A stretch of 64,000 nucleotides of DNA, from assembly GCA_036417435.1 (NCBI GenBank), contig CM070901.1:11816001-11880000 (forward strand). Direction: 5' to 3'. Positions within the stretch are counted from its first letter, which is position 1. Every line of letters starts with the position of its first letter. Of the stretch, positions 10,561-22,080 are shown piece by piece. Under the pieces are notes generated by a model, which was given only the letters and a program-made list of their open reading frames with translations, was not told where the DNA came from and ran no database searches. Made by a program: the position numbers and the translations under genes. The DNA is from Inia geoffrensis. Lineage: Eukaryota; Chordata; Mammalia; Artiodactyla; Iniidae.

Positions 10561-13500
10561 AGATAACACAGAGGCGAAGACAAAAAGTTTCTACCTCTGG
10601 AAAAAAGCAGCATTCGAGAACAGTATTCCTAGAACACTACAATCTGTTTCCATTCCATATTGAAATTCAAAATCTCACTCCTCTTAGTATATTTGGCTTT
10701 TAAGACTAACCTCTGGTAATAACTATAATTGTGTTCCAAGGATATATTTGGGTCAATACTCTATGAAAATGGAGAGGATGTAATTACACAAAGAGTTAAT
10801 TTGCAGAGTGTTTAGAAGCCTCCTTATTCCAAAATGATGTTCCACTGTTACTAGCTCCAGGACCCGCGATCCAGCACCCCTTTATTCACCATCTTGGGTC
10901 TACTAAAGGCTACTTGAAATGAATAAACATCTAATTAATATCAGAGGATTAAATACATGATGTGTATATTTGAATGAAGGAGAGGGGCTGCTGAAAGATT
11001 TAAATGTACAGTGTTCATAAAAATGTTTTTACCTGACAGCTAGGAACATCAGGAATGTAATGAATTCTTATGAGAACTGTGGCCAACAAAGAATAATATT
11101 ACTTCTTATGTGCCATTTTGACTTCCTTTTACATTTTCCAAAATATTTTTTATTTATATTATTTCATTTGCTCTGTACCTCAGTCTCAAGTCAGGGAAGA
11201 GTGCGTATAGTGTACAAACTACAAATATTTGTTTTAGAATTTTGTTTAAAATCCTTTATGTATCGTTGCTCTGACAGATTATATATACGTATATTTTTAA
11301 AGCTATGAGCGAATACTTGATAAAGTTTTAATGAATGTGTAACCATGAACACCACGAACATAAACTGATGTGGAGAACTGATTAATTTTCACAATATTTT
11401 GGTTACTATATTTAACAAATATACAGAAATGAGAAAATGTTTCTTTTTTGCTTTGGTTTAATTACAAGGATCCTTTCCATAGGTCTGCATCAAGACAAAA
11501 AGGAACAATAGAACCTTCAGGTTCACCCTTAATAATTAGTATACCATATATAGTATAGTACATAATTCTTAAGTAGATTCTACTGAACATGATAAACCAA
11601 ATACATGATCGTAAAGTCAAATCATTAGATTTTAGATATATTTTAGATAAAGATGGATAGGTCAGCGTGAACCAGGCAGAGTAAATAACATTTTACTCCT
11701 TCAGCAAATTCACTTTAGATATACACAGTCTTCAGGCCTATTTAGGCTTTAACCAAATAGTCATGTTTGCTAAACCTTTTAAACATATAAAACAAGATTC
11801 TTTCATTTATGAGATTTTTTTAAAAAAACTATTAACATAAAAATGGTCCTTTTTGAAGTATTATATATAGGCTATTTAATAAGCATCTTAAACCTTTTAA
11901 AATGAAAGACTTTTTGAGAGTTATTCCAGTAAGATATCTTTACTGGTAAAACTCAGAAGTGTGATTGTTTACTTGATGAGAATGGTCCTATGAACTCTCT
12001 GAAATGAATGGAAGAATATAGATAATTGTGTTTTATCCGCACAGCTATAATCTGAATTGTGTACAATCTATTTAGAACTGCTATGATGTCACATTAGTCT
12101 ATTTTATGTCTAATGTTTTCATTCTAGCATTTCTAAATTTCTCCACTTAACCATTTTAAATTGAACTGTAAGGTAACAACATAATTTAGATTACTGGAAA
12201 TCAATTAACTCTGCATGATACTTGAGAAAAAATTGGCTTATGCAATTCCAGAAAACAAAAGCTTCGTTTTTGTTTGTATAGAGTAGCTCACATCAAAGAC
12301 TATTATTCGACTGGGATATATTTTTGGCTCCAACCTAGTAGAAAATAAAGACACTTTTTTTCTCTTTTACATTGTTGACTGCACAGTATCCCTCAGCTGA
12401 AGAAATTTCCACAAGATATTGTAGCATGTTCAATGCTTTGGGTTGCTTTAGGGAATATTGTTTTAAAAAAGATTAAACCATTGATGACTTTAGCTTTTAA
12501 CCTCAGTCATAAATACAAATACTCTACAATATCCTCACAATTTAAATGCAAATAATCTTGAAACAAAACTAATCTTGAGGGCTTTTATATAGTGAATGAT
12601 AAATGGAAGGGTATTTTATAAAGTGCAATAGTGAGCAACCCTAGTTTCTTTTTCACATCAATCATCTCTCCACGTGGATCAACAATTAAAATAGTTCAGT
12701 GCTTTTGAGGGAGTTGGGGAAAACAAGTTGATCATTTAGCTGCCTGTGGCATTACCTTGGGGAGAAGCAAGCTGAACCAAAGGGTAAGTGTTAATTGAAA
12801 AACGTGTAAAGGAAACTGAAGATGCTTCCTCTAGGTTTGCTTACCTGCAGAACCAAATCTGAGTTGTGCCTGGAAAGCCTAATTGTCTTGTCTAAAATAG
12901 TACATGCTTAATACGAAGAAAGTGCACAATTAAAATAGTTGAGCTCTTTATATTGAAGGAATTAACATATTTTCAAAACATTACTTTCAGCAGAATTTTG
13001 TGATAATTAATATTTTACATATATCCAACAGAAAAGAAACTTACATTTTGTTATTGTAATTGTTCATGATCTTACTCTATATGTAATTGTAAATTTAAAA
13101 ATAGAAAATTTGTTGTCAATATTTCCTTTTACTTCCAATTTTTTTGAGACACAGAGATTGACAGCAAATAAATTAAAAAAATTAAAACTGAAACAAGAGA
13201 ATGTATTTTCTTACTAAATGGATCTAGGTTTCTTAGTGAAGAAGTTGATTTCAGGTCTGGGGCAAGGAAAATACACATTGATCCTGGATTATTTTGCTAT
13301 TCTAAAGCAAGAAAGAGTTCAAAAGATGACTGGGACATATGTAAAGGACAAAGGAGCCAGTCTGAAGGGGCAACCACTGGCTAGTAGATAATAGTCTAAA
13401 TTCCTACCGACACGAACAAATGCATGAATGTATGAATGAATAAAGAAAAAAGAAAGCTCTTCCTTATAGAGTTAGATAAAAAATATAGAAAGAATTATAG

Positions 13501-13928
13501 AGTAAAAAAAGAATCAATAGATGATAAACTTAGCTGGTCAAAGTTCGATAAGTAAAATTAGTTACTAATTAAAAAGAATCAAAGGCATTATTTCATATCC
13601 ATATAACCAAGAACAGTGGAAATGAACACAAGTGTTCAAACTGAGTCTAAAATGGACATGAGCAACTAGAACTGCTTTGATCAAGTATTTGAATTAATAT
13701 TGAACTGAATCAACAGACTAAACATTTTAAATATTTTGTAATTATTTTTATTACTTTTTAAAACTGTGCTGCACCGGTGTCGTGTAGCACAGACAAAGAG
13801 AAATAAGTCTTACAAAAGCCTCATTCAGAAGATGGTGTTATTTTCCTCATTTAATCTACTATTTGGTGTCAGTATTTGATAATAATAGCTATGTATAATG
13901 CATAGTTGAGAGAGCTACCCAGAGAAAA
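10561..13928. other. Unassigned AT-rich DNA
   Basis: No gene or clear repeat recognised in about 3.4 kb. Within it, 12660-12945 contains the 15-mer acaattaaaatagtt twice (12682-12696 and 12926-12940) with other homeodomain-like TAAT/ATTA cores. See findings. Confidence 0.45.
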
Positions 13929-14261
13929 TTGCTGGGAGTTCTTTAGCTCAGGACTTGGAGATAAGAAAGAGAATAATAAGAACAAACTGAAGAAGAAAAC
14001 TGGTTACATCTTACCACTCATTTAACTGTATATATATTTCTGAAGGATTTACAGTTGGGTTTAAATATAAATCTCTAGTTTCTCTTCACAAAGAACTAGA
14101 GAAACTCACTAGCTAATTTTAACTGTGAGAATAGTTTCTTTTCTCGTATGGTCTGAAATCCTTCACTTCCATGTTTTAATGAAATATCTTTTCTCCCTCC
14201 TTTAGTGTCTTTCAATCAATAAATTATTCAACAAATAATAACTAAATCCTTAAGTGTTCCA
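13929..14261 (-). repeat. Right arm of an inverted duplication
   Basis: Reverse complement partner of 7017-7365. The right edge (taagtgttcca at 14251-14261) pairs with tagaacactta at 7017, and the left edge (ttgctggga at 13929) pairs with cagcaa near 7360-7365. The arms differ by substitutions and a few short indels, which accounts for 333 against 349 bp. The loop between them is about 6.6 kb. Confidence 0.85.
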
Positions 14262-14358
14262 CAGGAATAATAAAATAAATAATAATACAATTTCTGTTCT
14301 GGAAGTTATAATCTAGTGGGAGACAGATTTAAGGGAAAATTTGCATTACCCTGTTTTG

Positions 14359-14930
14359 TATATTTTTTAATAGATCTTTATTGGAGTATAATTGCTTCAC
14401 AATACCACTAGTTTCTGTTGCACAACATGGCGAATCAGCCATATGTGTACACATGTCCCTATATCCCCTCCCTCTTGAGCCTGCCTCCCACCCTCCCTAT
14501 CCCACCCCTCTAGGTCATCGCAAAGCACCGAGCTGATCTCCCTGTGCTATGCGGCTGCTTCCCACTAGCTATTTTACATACAGTAGTGTATATATGTCAA
14601 CGTTACTCTCACTTCGCCCCAGCTTCCCCCTCCCACCCCGTGTCCTCAAGTCCATTCTCTATGTCTGCATACCCCTAGGTTCTTCAGAACCTTTATTTTT
14701 TTTTTTTTTAGATTCCATATATATGTGTTAGCATACGGTATTTGTTTTTCTCTTTCTGACTTCCTTCACTCTGTATGACAAACTCTAGGTCCATCCACCT
14801 CATTACAAATAACTCAATTTCATTTCTTTTTATGGCTGAGTAATATTCCATTGTATATATGTGTCACATCTTTATCCATTCATCTGTTGATGGACATTTA
14901 GGTTGGTTTGATTTATGTTAGTTTTTAGTG
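14359..14930 (-). mobile_element. L1 3' end, antisense, 5'-truncated
   Basis: Reverse complement of the same 3' end found in the full-length L1 at 57700-58195: the 'ttattggagtataattgctt' start, the C-rich UTR block at 14465-14520 and 14615-14650, then the end of ORF2 ('gagtaatattccattgtata' at 14840). It belongs to the same or a close subfamily as that L1. No convincing target-site duplication was found. Confidence 0.85.
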
Positions 14931-15394
14931 CTATTTGCAAGGTATTCATAATCTGTATGCAGTTGTTTAAAGTTAACTTTAAATATAGTGTCACCACTTT
15001 GTTGTTAATGAGAGTTCTTTCTTCCAGTAAGCTCTTTGTTTTTGCTTTTTAACCTGGAAATGACTGACCTAGACTTACCTTTTGTTCTTTCTCTTATTTG
15101 TAACTTTCTGCCTTCTGCCTGTAATGGTGTGGTTAGGGAGAGCTATATTCTGTCTAGCTTTTTGGGAAGAGCCTCCTTCATTAGTCAGAAACATAGATAT
15201 GCAGAGGCTGAAACTATTAAAATACCTCTATCTGTGTCACCTTCTATCCCACCCGAGCAGTTCAGGTTTTCCCTTTTAACCATTTCTTTTCTAACGTCAT
15301 ACAGCCCTAGTATTCCAAATACAATTTCCTGTGAAATATGAAACCATTCCCAAAGCCACTCTTCACACTTAACAACTTCCCTAGAGCATCCTGT
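14931..15394. other. Unassigned DNA
   Basis: No gene recognised. The open frames here have no recognisable domain. It may be an extension of the neighbouring ERV-derived sequence, but nothing diagnostic was seen. Confidence 0.4.
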
Positions 15395-16740
15395 GCACAC
15401 TGTAGGGGAGGAAAAACTTTTCCTCTACCTTCTTAATATATGTAGGTGGGGCCTGCAAATTAAACTAATAAATGACAGATTAACAAGAGAAAAGGCATAT
15501 AAGTTTTATTGATTTAATATTTTTATATTCTGGGGTTTCCCAGAAAAGAAGTGAGAACCGAAAGAAGCAATTAGACTCAGGGGGTTATACAGTAAGTCCT
15601 GTACATACGAACCTTCAAGTTGCAAACTTTCAAAGATGTGAACATGAAGCTTACTAATGAAGACCTGATGCAATTGGAGGCCCAGAGACAAGAATGAAGA
15701 GAGACAACAGGAAGAAGTAACTGAAGAACGGAACAGATTGACGACGCAGGAAATGGCAGGGGATTTTCTTTATCTGAGGAGGCACTGTTAGCTTTTGAGG
15801 CACAGGACCTGAACATAGAACAGTACACAAAGGTCACAGCCACCGTTCAGAATGCAATCCAGTGCTATCGTGTCATCTCTGACAAGAACAGCTGCTACCC
15901 AGACATCACTGGATTATTTTTTCAAGACGGTAGATAGAATTGAATCCAGCAAGGAACCAGAACCTGTGCCATCAACTTCAGGCATCAGTGAAATTGCAGC
16001 TTGTCCTCTGTCTCCCTGTTGCTGACGATCCTTCAGCTCTACCATCCCCCACCGCCTCTCTCTCCTCCAGTCAGTAACTCTTCTTGCCTGTTCACTAGAT
16101 GCAGCCTCTGTATGCCAGCTTTTGTACTGTACTACTGTACTTTTCAAGGTACTGTACTGTAAGATTAAAAATGTTTTATTTTTTTGTGTTTTTTAAATGT
16201 ATTATTTGTATGAAAAGTATTATAAACCTAATACAGTACAGTACTATATAGCCTATTGTGTTAGTTGGGTACCTAGGCTAACTTCGTTGGACTTAACGAA
16301 TAAAGTGGACTTACAAATGTACTCTCAGAACTGAACTTGTTCGTATGTAGGGGACTTACTGTATACCATTTTTTAAAAGTGCAGAAAAAGAAGTGACTAG
16401 ACAAAGAAAAAGGGGTTTGGGCTTCTGGGGATGGTACACTGGGGGCAGTAAATATATGGGTTAAACTAATGGTAGATAAGGGTTCCTTTAGCAAGCCTTG
16501 TTTATCCAGACTCACTTTAGTGCCTTCCCCATCTCTGGTGATAAGGATTCTTCTCTCATTCCCGGTGAGGGGTTGCCTTCACAAGCAGAATTTAAGCCCT
16601 GCTTTAGGTGAATAGGGAAAACTCAAAGAAGTCTGTTTTTCCTGCATCTCTTAAATCTCATATGTTTTCAGCTTAAGATAATCTTTATGCCAACTCAAGT
16701 TCTGAGTGGGTCTCCACAAGACCTACATTATAGCACATGT
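15395..16740 (-). mobile_element. ERV1-type LTR, antisense, split by Tigger
   Basis: On the minus strand the AATAAA at 15505-15510 is followed by an R-U5-like segment (15395-15500) of the kind seen in MER4-group ERV1 LTRs. The part at 16362-16740 would be U3. The LTR is cut into two pieces by the Tigger element at 15590-16361. No gag, pol or env sequence was seen next to it. Outer boundaries are approximate. Confidence 0.6.
15590..16361 (+). mobile_element. Internally deleted Tigger DNA transposon
   Basis: The terminal inverted repeats start cagtaagtcctgtacatacg at 15590 and, reversed, cagtaagtcccctacatacg ending at 16361. Both ends are flanked by TA (15588-15589 and 16362-16363), the target duplication of Tc1/mariner/pogo elements. 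The 772 bp interior retains in plus sense a C-terminal piece of a Tigger transposase (about 15640-15990), with an EEALLAFEAQDL-like stretch and in-frame stops. The DDE catalytic core is absent. The element cannot encode transposase and inserted into an existing ERV1-type LTR. Confidence 0.85.
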
Positions 16741-16755
16741 GTTTCTTGATAATTC

Positions 16756-17180
16756 TGTCATAGAATGCAATCCCGGCCTAAATCCTAACGGTATTATTCA
16801 CGGAAATAGAGCAAATCCTCCCAATATTTGTGTGGAACCACAAGGGACCCCAAAGAGCACGGCGACTCTCATAAAGGAGAACAGGCTGCAGGCGTCTCTT
16901 GCCCTGACTTCAAATAACATCGCGAAGCTCAGGTCACCACGACAGGGTGGAATCGGCACACACACAGGCACACGGTCCAGAGGAACCGAGCAGAGCCCGG
17001 AATTCACCCCACACGGAGGTGGCCGGGGGTCAAGCACACACCAAGGGGAAAGGACAGTCCCCATGAGAACCTATATTGGGAAACCTGGACGCCACATACC
17101 ACGTGCCATATACACCGTCCACAAAACTGACGAAAACCCCAGTTTTCCACATTAAACTCATCCTGGGTCACCTGAAAACG
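16756..17180 (+). mobile_element. Old L1 ORF2 fragment with GC-rich drift
   Basis: The order of blocks follows L1 ORF2 downstream of the reverse transcriptase domain, for example 'tttgtgtggaaccacaaggg' at 16828 and 'ggggaaaggacagtcccc' near 17045. The bases have drifted strongly toward G and C with many CpGs, unlike other L1s in the window. No intact frame. The L1 appears to resume at 17641 after a GC-rich block. Confidence 0.65.
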
Positions 17181-17449
17181 GACGCCCCGCTTCCCCCAGC
17201 CATCAGTCACTTACAGGAAGCTTTTCCTCTCTTCTCCTCACTGTTTCCTCATCTTTTCCTCCTGGGGTCGCCTGGGTCCTCGGGAAACCTAGCTCCTGTC
17301 AGCCTGGATGCAGTCCTGTGTGTTCCTGAAGCCGAAACCCCAGCAAGTCCGAAAGAGACTGAGCCGCGGCCTCCGATGCCCAAGGCTTGGATTGCCTGAG
17401 GAGACAGAACTCCTTTCAGCTGCCTTAGTAGCCAAGGCCAAGGGTGGAA

Positions 17450-17460
17450 TGCGCATGCGC
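17450..17460. promoter_or_regulatory. NRF1-type site
   Basis: The sequence tgcgcatgcgc contains the full palindromic NRF1 consensus GCGCATGCGC. The site lies in CpG-rich DNA. Binding is not shown by sequence alone. Confidence 0.5.
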
Positions 17461-17541
17461 TGTGGGTCAGCGAGGCGGGCCGGGCCCCCTTGCAGGCGGT
17501 GTAGGAAGTGCAGGCGCGCCTACCTCACAAGGCGCTGGACA

Positions 17542-17560
17542 CAGCTCCCCCTGCTGGCAG
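17542..17560 (-). promoter_or_regulatory. CTCF-like motif
   Basis: The sequence cagctccccctgctggcag on plus resembles the reverse complement of the CTCF core (CCASYAGRKGGCR class), so the motif is oriented on the minus strand. It has one or two departures from the best consensus. Confidence 0.4.
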
Positions 17561-17640
17561 AATTGTCGAATCCATCCAACTCTGGACACTGACACTGAAA
17601 CAGGGACTCGAGCCCATCACTTTTCTACAAATACTTAAGG

Positions 17641-18095
17641 AACAAATAATTGAAAACTATTTGGCATGAAATGAATGTAGATGCAAAATAAAACACCAAA
17701 TTCACTCACAATTATTTGTAGACAAATTTTAAATGCAAAACTATTAAAAATTAGAGATGGAAACATTGAAGAAAATCGACATGAGCCTTGGGCTTGGTCA
17801 TGTAGATCATAAGCTTTGAGTTTTAACACACAACACAAAAAGGCAATTCAGAAAGAAAGACAAGGAATACCGTGGATTTTGGAAAATTCAAGATTTCTAC
17901 TCTGTGGAAGACCTTATTCAGAAAATCAAAGACAAGTCATGAACTGGTAAGAAAGCCAACACATATCTAATAAAAGATTTATCTTAAAATATACAAAGAA
18001 CTCTAACACAGACAAACCCATTAAAAATAGGGAAAGATCTAAATGGACGTCTGTCAAAGAAGGTACAAAGATAGCATACAAAACTATGCCCAGAA
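17641..18095 (+). mobile_element. Old L1 ORF2 fragment (continuation)
   Basis: Blocks at 17740-17830, 17880-17960 and 17965-18060 follow L1 ORF2 order downstream of the piece at 16756-17180, for example 'cataaaatatacaaagaact'-like text near 17985. It is AT-rich and decayed, with no open frame. Together the two pieces suggest one sense-oriented L1 interrupted by the GC-rich block. Confidence 0.6.
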
Positions 18096-18526
18096 TCAGG
18101 GGGCAGAAAAACAATGGTCCAGTCCAACTCTCTGAGTTGTGTGACCCTGGACCACTCCTGTTCTTCCTGGAGGCCTCAGAGAGATGGAGTAGTATGAAGG
18201 GGACGAAAGCCACTTATGCTTACACCTGACTCTAACCCTGACCATTCTCATGGTCTTTTAGTTGTCCTTGAATGTGATGATGGTATCATGCCTTTGGAAA
18301 AAGAAGATTGATGTGAAATCAATATAACTCTTTACACTTCCTAAGCAAGAACTCTCTATGATGAACACTAACTAAAAAAAAAAAAAAGTTTCTTACATCA
18401 GTATATAAAGACTTTTTGAGAATGTATAATACTATAATTCTAATATTGGCTAATATTGATTAAGTGTACATTATTATTCTATATTTTTCTAAACCACTTC
18501 ACATTTCTAGCTTTATGTAATTCTTA
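18096..18526. other. Unassigned DNA
   Basis: No gene recognised. Positions 18100-18240 are less AT-rich but show no domain or splice structure. Confidence 0.45.
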
Positions 18527-18655
18527 TAATAGTACTATAGTTTGTCATTTTTATTATTCCAGTTTATAGATAAGGAAACAGAGGCCCAGGATTGTTATGT
18601 AATTAGTCTAAAATTACACAAGTAGTAAGTGGCAGCTCTGGGATGAAAGAGTTAT
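18527..18655 (-). repeat. MIR SINE fragment
   Basis: On the plus strand it reads 'gataaggaaacagaggccca' followed by 'agtaagtggcagctctggga', the reverse complement of the MIR core and 3' region. It is decayed and truncated, typical of this ancient family. Confidence 0.75.
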
Positions 18656-20261
18656 TTACACATGATCTTAATTGAAAGACAGTTTAAATGTACATCAAGC
18701 ATATCTTTCTGTATAAAATACTCTTTCAAAGAGCTTTCAGAAATAATAAAGCATAAGTTTGAGTCAATAAAATGTTACTGACTCCATAATCTCAACTCTT
18801 AGGATTTTCTATACATTCCAGTATTCTAGTTCTGTATCTTTTCTTGCGTCATCTTTCTGCTTTAACAATGAGCCTTGTTAAGACAAAAAAAAAAAAGTCC
18901 CTTCACTTCCAAAAGGATAATTCACCAAAGGTTTTTACAAGGAATTCTCATTAAAATCTGTTCAATTTGTCCATTACTTTTATGCCCTTAGATTACATCT
19001 TTGTCTCATTCCATCATTAAAAAGATTACTGACTACTATATTCTCTTTAGCAGTATTAGTTATACTGTCAATTAAATGGTAGAGCTTATAGGGAGAAATA
19101 ACTCTTTTAAGATAGTCACATTCCTTTACAACTGGAAAGTTAGGTTAACAAGAGAACATACTGTACTTCATAAATTCCATTTGCATTTTTTTCCTGTCCT
19201 TTTATTCATGTGTTTAGACAGTATGCTAAAATGTGCTCAATCAGCCATGGAATAAAACTACATTTCCAGCCTTGAATTATTGTGCTCTCAGAGGAGATGG
19301 GACACTTTTACTTTTTGCAGGGTAATCATTTTTTGAAACTATGTTCTGAGACTACCATATTCCACAATAATGAATCATTTTATATTGAGGAATTGATGGA
19401 CTATTTTTTAGTGATTCATTTGGGACTGCCTGGAAATGACAAATAAAACCAATCAAACGTAATTGCAGATGGAATACCCAATCTAAATTTTAAATATATG
19501 CATGATGTTGGCATGAACATTTGAAATAGTCCAGGTTCTTTATGTTCAGGTAGCTATAACTGCCTCAATAATTATCTGATTTTCTGACAAAAAAAGACAT
19601 GAAATGAGAAGCTTCATAATTAAAATGTCTAACCATCCAAATGTTTTCAGCATTTTACTCAATGCACTACATTTTGCTGTAAATTTGCTGAAAGTAAAGA
19701 TGGAATAATAAAATTAAATATGAAGAACTGAAAAAAGATCCAAACTTTCAGCTTTAAAAAACCTATGAAACCACATAAAATTAACTAGTAACTGTCAAGA
19801 AGGTTTTCATATATTTACGGTTAGAAAAGCCTGCCACGCACATACAACTTTTGGGAAAAAACTCCTAAAACTGGCCAAAATATTCTCAACAAAATATCAC
19901 ATCAAGATTATCAGCCAGGACTATTTCTGTGGCATTTCTGTATAGATTCACTAAGTAATATGATTACTCTACTGTGTTTTCAAAACTGCTGACTGCAATA
20001 TAGATCTTTATATTCAGAATAGAAACTATCAAAACTAGCTTTCTTAGCTTATATAGACACAGCATGTCTTACAGGATCAGAAGGTACTAGACAAGTAATA
20101 TTTTCCCTAATAAAGCATTTAGTATCACAAAATAGAATTCCTAATGTTAGAGTGTTTGTAAAACACAAATGCATCAAAAATAGCACTATTATATGAAATG
20201 AAGCAACAACAGTAACAATTATTTTTAAAAAAATACAATCTTTTTAAATGGAGAAAGATCT

Positions 20262-20263
<2 letters not shown>
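18656..20263. other. Unassigned AT-rich DNA
   Basis: No gene, RNA or repeat family recognised in about 1.6 kb. Confidence 0.5.

Positions 20264-20295
<32 letters not shown>
20264..20295. repeat. (AC)n microsatellite
   Basis: About 15 uninterrupted AC units. Confidence 0.95.
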
Positions 20296-20299
<4 letters not shown>

Positions 20300-21274
20300 A
20301 CATGACACAGTTAAAATGGAAAACCACTCCTCTAATACACGAAATATTTTGAAAACATAGGAATTAAAACATATTAGAAGTAGTTTCATCTATCATTTAT
20401 CCTGATTCACACATTACAATTACTGTGCTTAAGTATGAAATGTTTTAGTATTATTTAACTGTATAATCATAACTGTGATCATTCATTGTCCATAAAACAC
20501 TAAATATATGAATAAGCACCTTGATCAGGTACCAAGGAGGAAATTGTTTCAGATGACTAATGGCAAGGAGCACGGACTCTGCACCAAAGGAACACCTCCT
20601 ACTGCTGCACAAACATTTAATGACAATGCATTGGGCACCTTAAACTCCCGGTATCCCAACAGCAGGTTAGAAGGGGGAACATGAAAAAAAAAAAAAAAAA
20701 AAAACTTGTAAATTTATGGAGGGAACACAGCACATATTTTCACAGCAGTAAGAAATTGGAAGATTACTTGAAATTTTATTCTAGTCAGTAAATTTACTCA
20801 GTAAATATCAATACAATCTCCAACATTGTTCTTTAAATACTCACATGTGAAGGTATAAATTGATGTAACTATAGAAAGGACATAAAAAAAATGATTGGGG
20901 TTTATATACTCTTACACTAAGTTTATATAAACTAACTTAAAAGATATATGAAAGATTGCACCTTTTCTCTGAAAATAATACCAATCAATTACAAATATGG
21001 TTGTAATTTATTTATAAAACAATAAATATAAATTAAAATAGTGAATGTGTTTTTATTAAAAGCTGGTGAGTGAAAAGTGGAATTAAAAGTTGTAGAGAAG
21101 CTACCTTAGAGATTTTGAAGAGATTTATGAGGATTATATGAGTTTATATATTTGATGATGCCAGTGTTTCACTATGCTAAGTTAAATTGAGAAGTATATT
21201 ATTCACATTTTTCTTCATGGAGATGTACTGTCAATGCATTTTTACCTTTAGCTTCTGAATGTGATACCCAGTAT
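20296..21274. other. Unassigned DNA with an A21 run
   Basis: A 21-base A run lies at 20684-20704. The 140 bp before it (20540-20683) is less AT-rich and could be a small retrotransposed body with a tail, but I could not identify it and found no target-site duplication. The rest is AT-rich and featureless. Confidence 0.4.
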
Positions 21275-21778
21275 CCAAGATGGTGCCCCATGATCCCTTC
21301 CTCCTGGTTTCACAGCCTGGAGTCCCTTTCCTTATTACATCAGGGTTGGTCTATGTGACAAGTAGAAGATGGCAAGAATGGTAGTGTGTCACTCCTGAGA
21401 TTGCTTTGTCGTCTTGATTGCTGTCTCTTTTGAATCACTTGCTCTAGGGGAAGCCAGCTGTGATATCATGAGCAGTCTTATGGAAAAGCCGACATGGTGA
21501 ACTGAGGCTCTTGAGCAGCAGCCAGCAGGGGATTGAGGTCTCCTGCCAACAGCCACGTGAGTGAATGTGGAAGTAGATTACAGAGCCAAGTCAAGTCTTC
21601 AGATGATTGCAGCCTCAGCCTACATATTGAGCAACTTCATGAGACCCTGAGTCAGAATTATATATCTAAGCTCCCACCAGATTCCTCACCCTCTGAAACA
21701 GCGTAATAAAATAAATGCTTATTGTTTTGAGCTGCTAAGTTTTGGATTAATTTGTTATGCAGCAATAACTAATACAAA
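21275..21778 (+). mobile_element. MLT1-type LTR (ERVL-MaLR), solo
   Basis: A clear MLT1 layout: 'tccaagatggtgccccatga' at the start, 'tcacttgctctaggggaagc' in the middle, and a 3' end with AATAAA near 21709 and 'cagcaataactaatacaa' at 21761-21778. There is no adjoining internal sequence. It is the best preserved of the three MLT1-type LTRs here. Confidence 0.85.
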
Positions 21779-22024
21779 GAGAAAAATAATTTCAATCAGG
21801 TGAGGAAGAAAAGGGATAATAGTAAAAAGAAGGGAAATGCCTAGTCACATAAATTCTTGTTGCGTGTGAATGCACATCTACATTCCAATTTTTCTAAATA
21901 ATGTAGCATGATTTAGAGGAGAAAATAGAATTTATTAAAAAATATAATAATCATAAATCTATCACCCAAGTCCTGAAACTTTTGTGAATGACACATACCT
22001 ACCTGTGTAATCCTCCCAAATTTT
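21779..22024. other. Unassigned AT-rich DNA
   Basis: No feature recognised between the MLT1 LTR and the SINE. Confidence 0.5.
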
Positions 22025-22035
22025 CTCTACATATC

Positions 22036-22037
22036 TT

Positions 22038-22080
<43 letters not shown>

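Larger units (their letters stand above)
17181..17640. promoter_or_regulatory. GC-rich, CpG-rich candidate promoter or regulatory block
   Basis: This is the most GC-rich and CpG-rich stretch in the window, densest at about 17440-17540. It holds an NRF1-type palindrome (gcgcatgcgc, 17451-17460), ETS-like cores (acaggaagc near 17214 and taggaagtg near 17512) and a CTCF-like motif (17542-17560). NRF1 and ETS sites in a CpG-rich context are typical of TATA-less promoters. No adjacent gene or first exon could be identified, so promoter function is inference. It seems to sit within an old L1, between 16756-17180 and 17641-18095. Confidence 0.4.

Noticed and set aside
9097..12789. Identical 14-mer accaaagggtaagt at 9097-9110 and 12776-12789, resembling splice donors
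   Set aside because: One shared 14-mer pair is within chance in 64 kb, and neither has an open exon or acceptor before it.
16706..17592. Several overlapping open frames on both strands in the GC-rich block, up to 149 codons
   Set aside because: CpG-rich DNA lacks stop codons by composition. Part of it is a decayed L1, and no domain, Kozak-plus-splice structure or homology was recognised.
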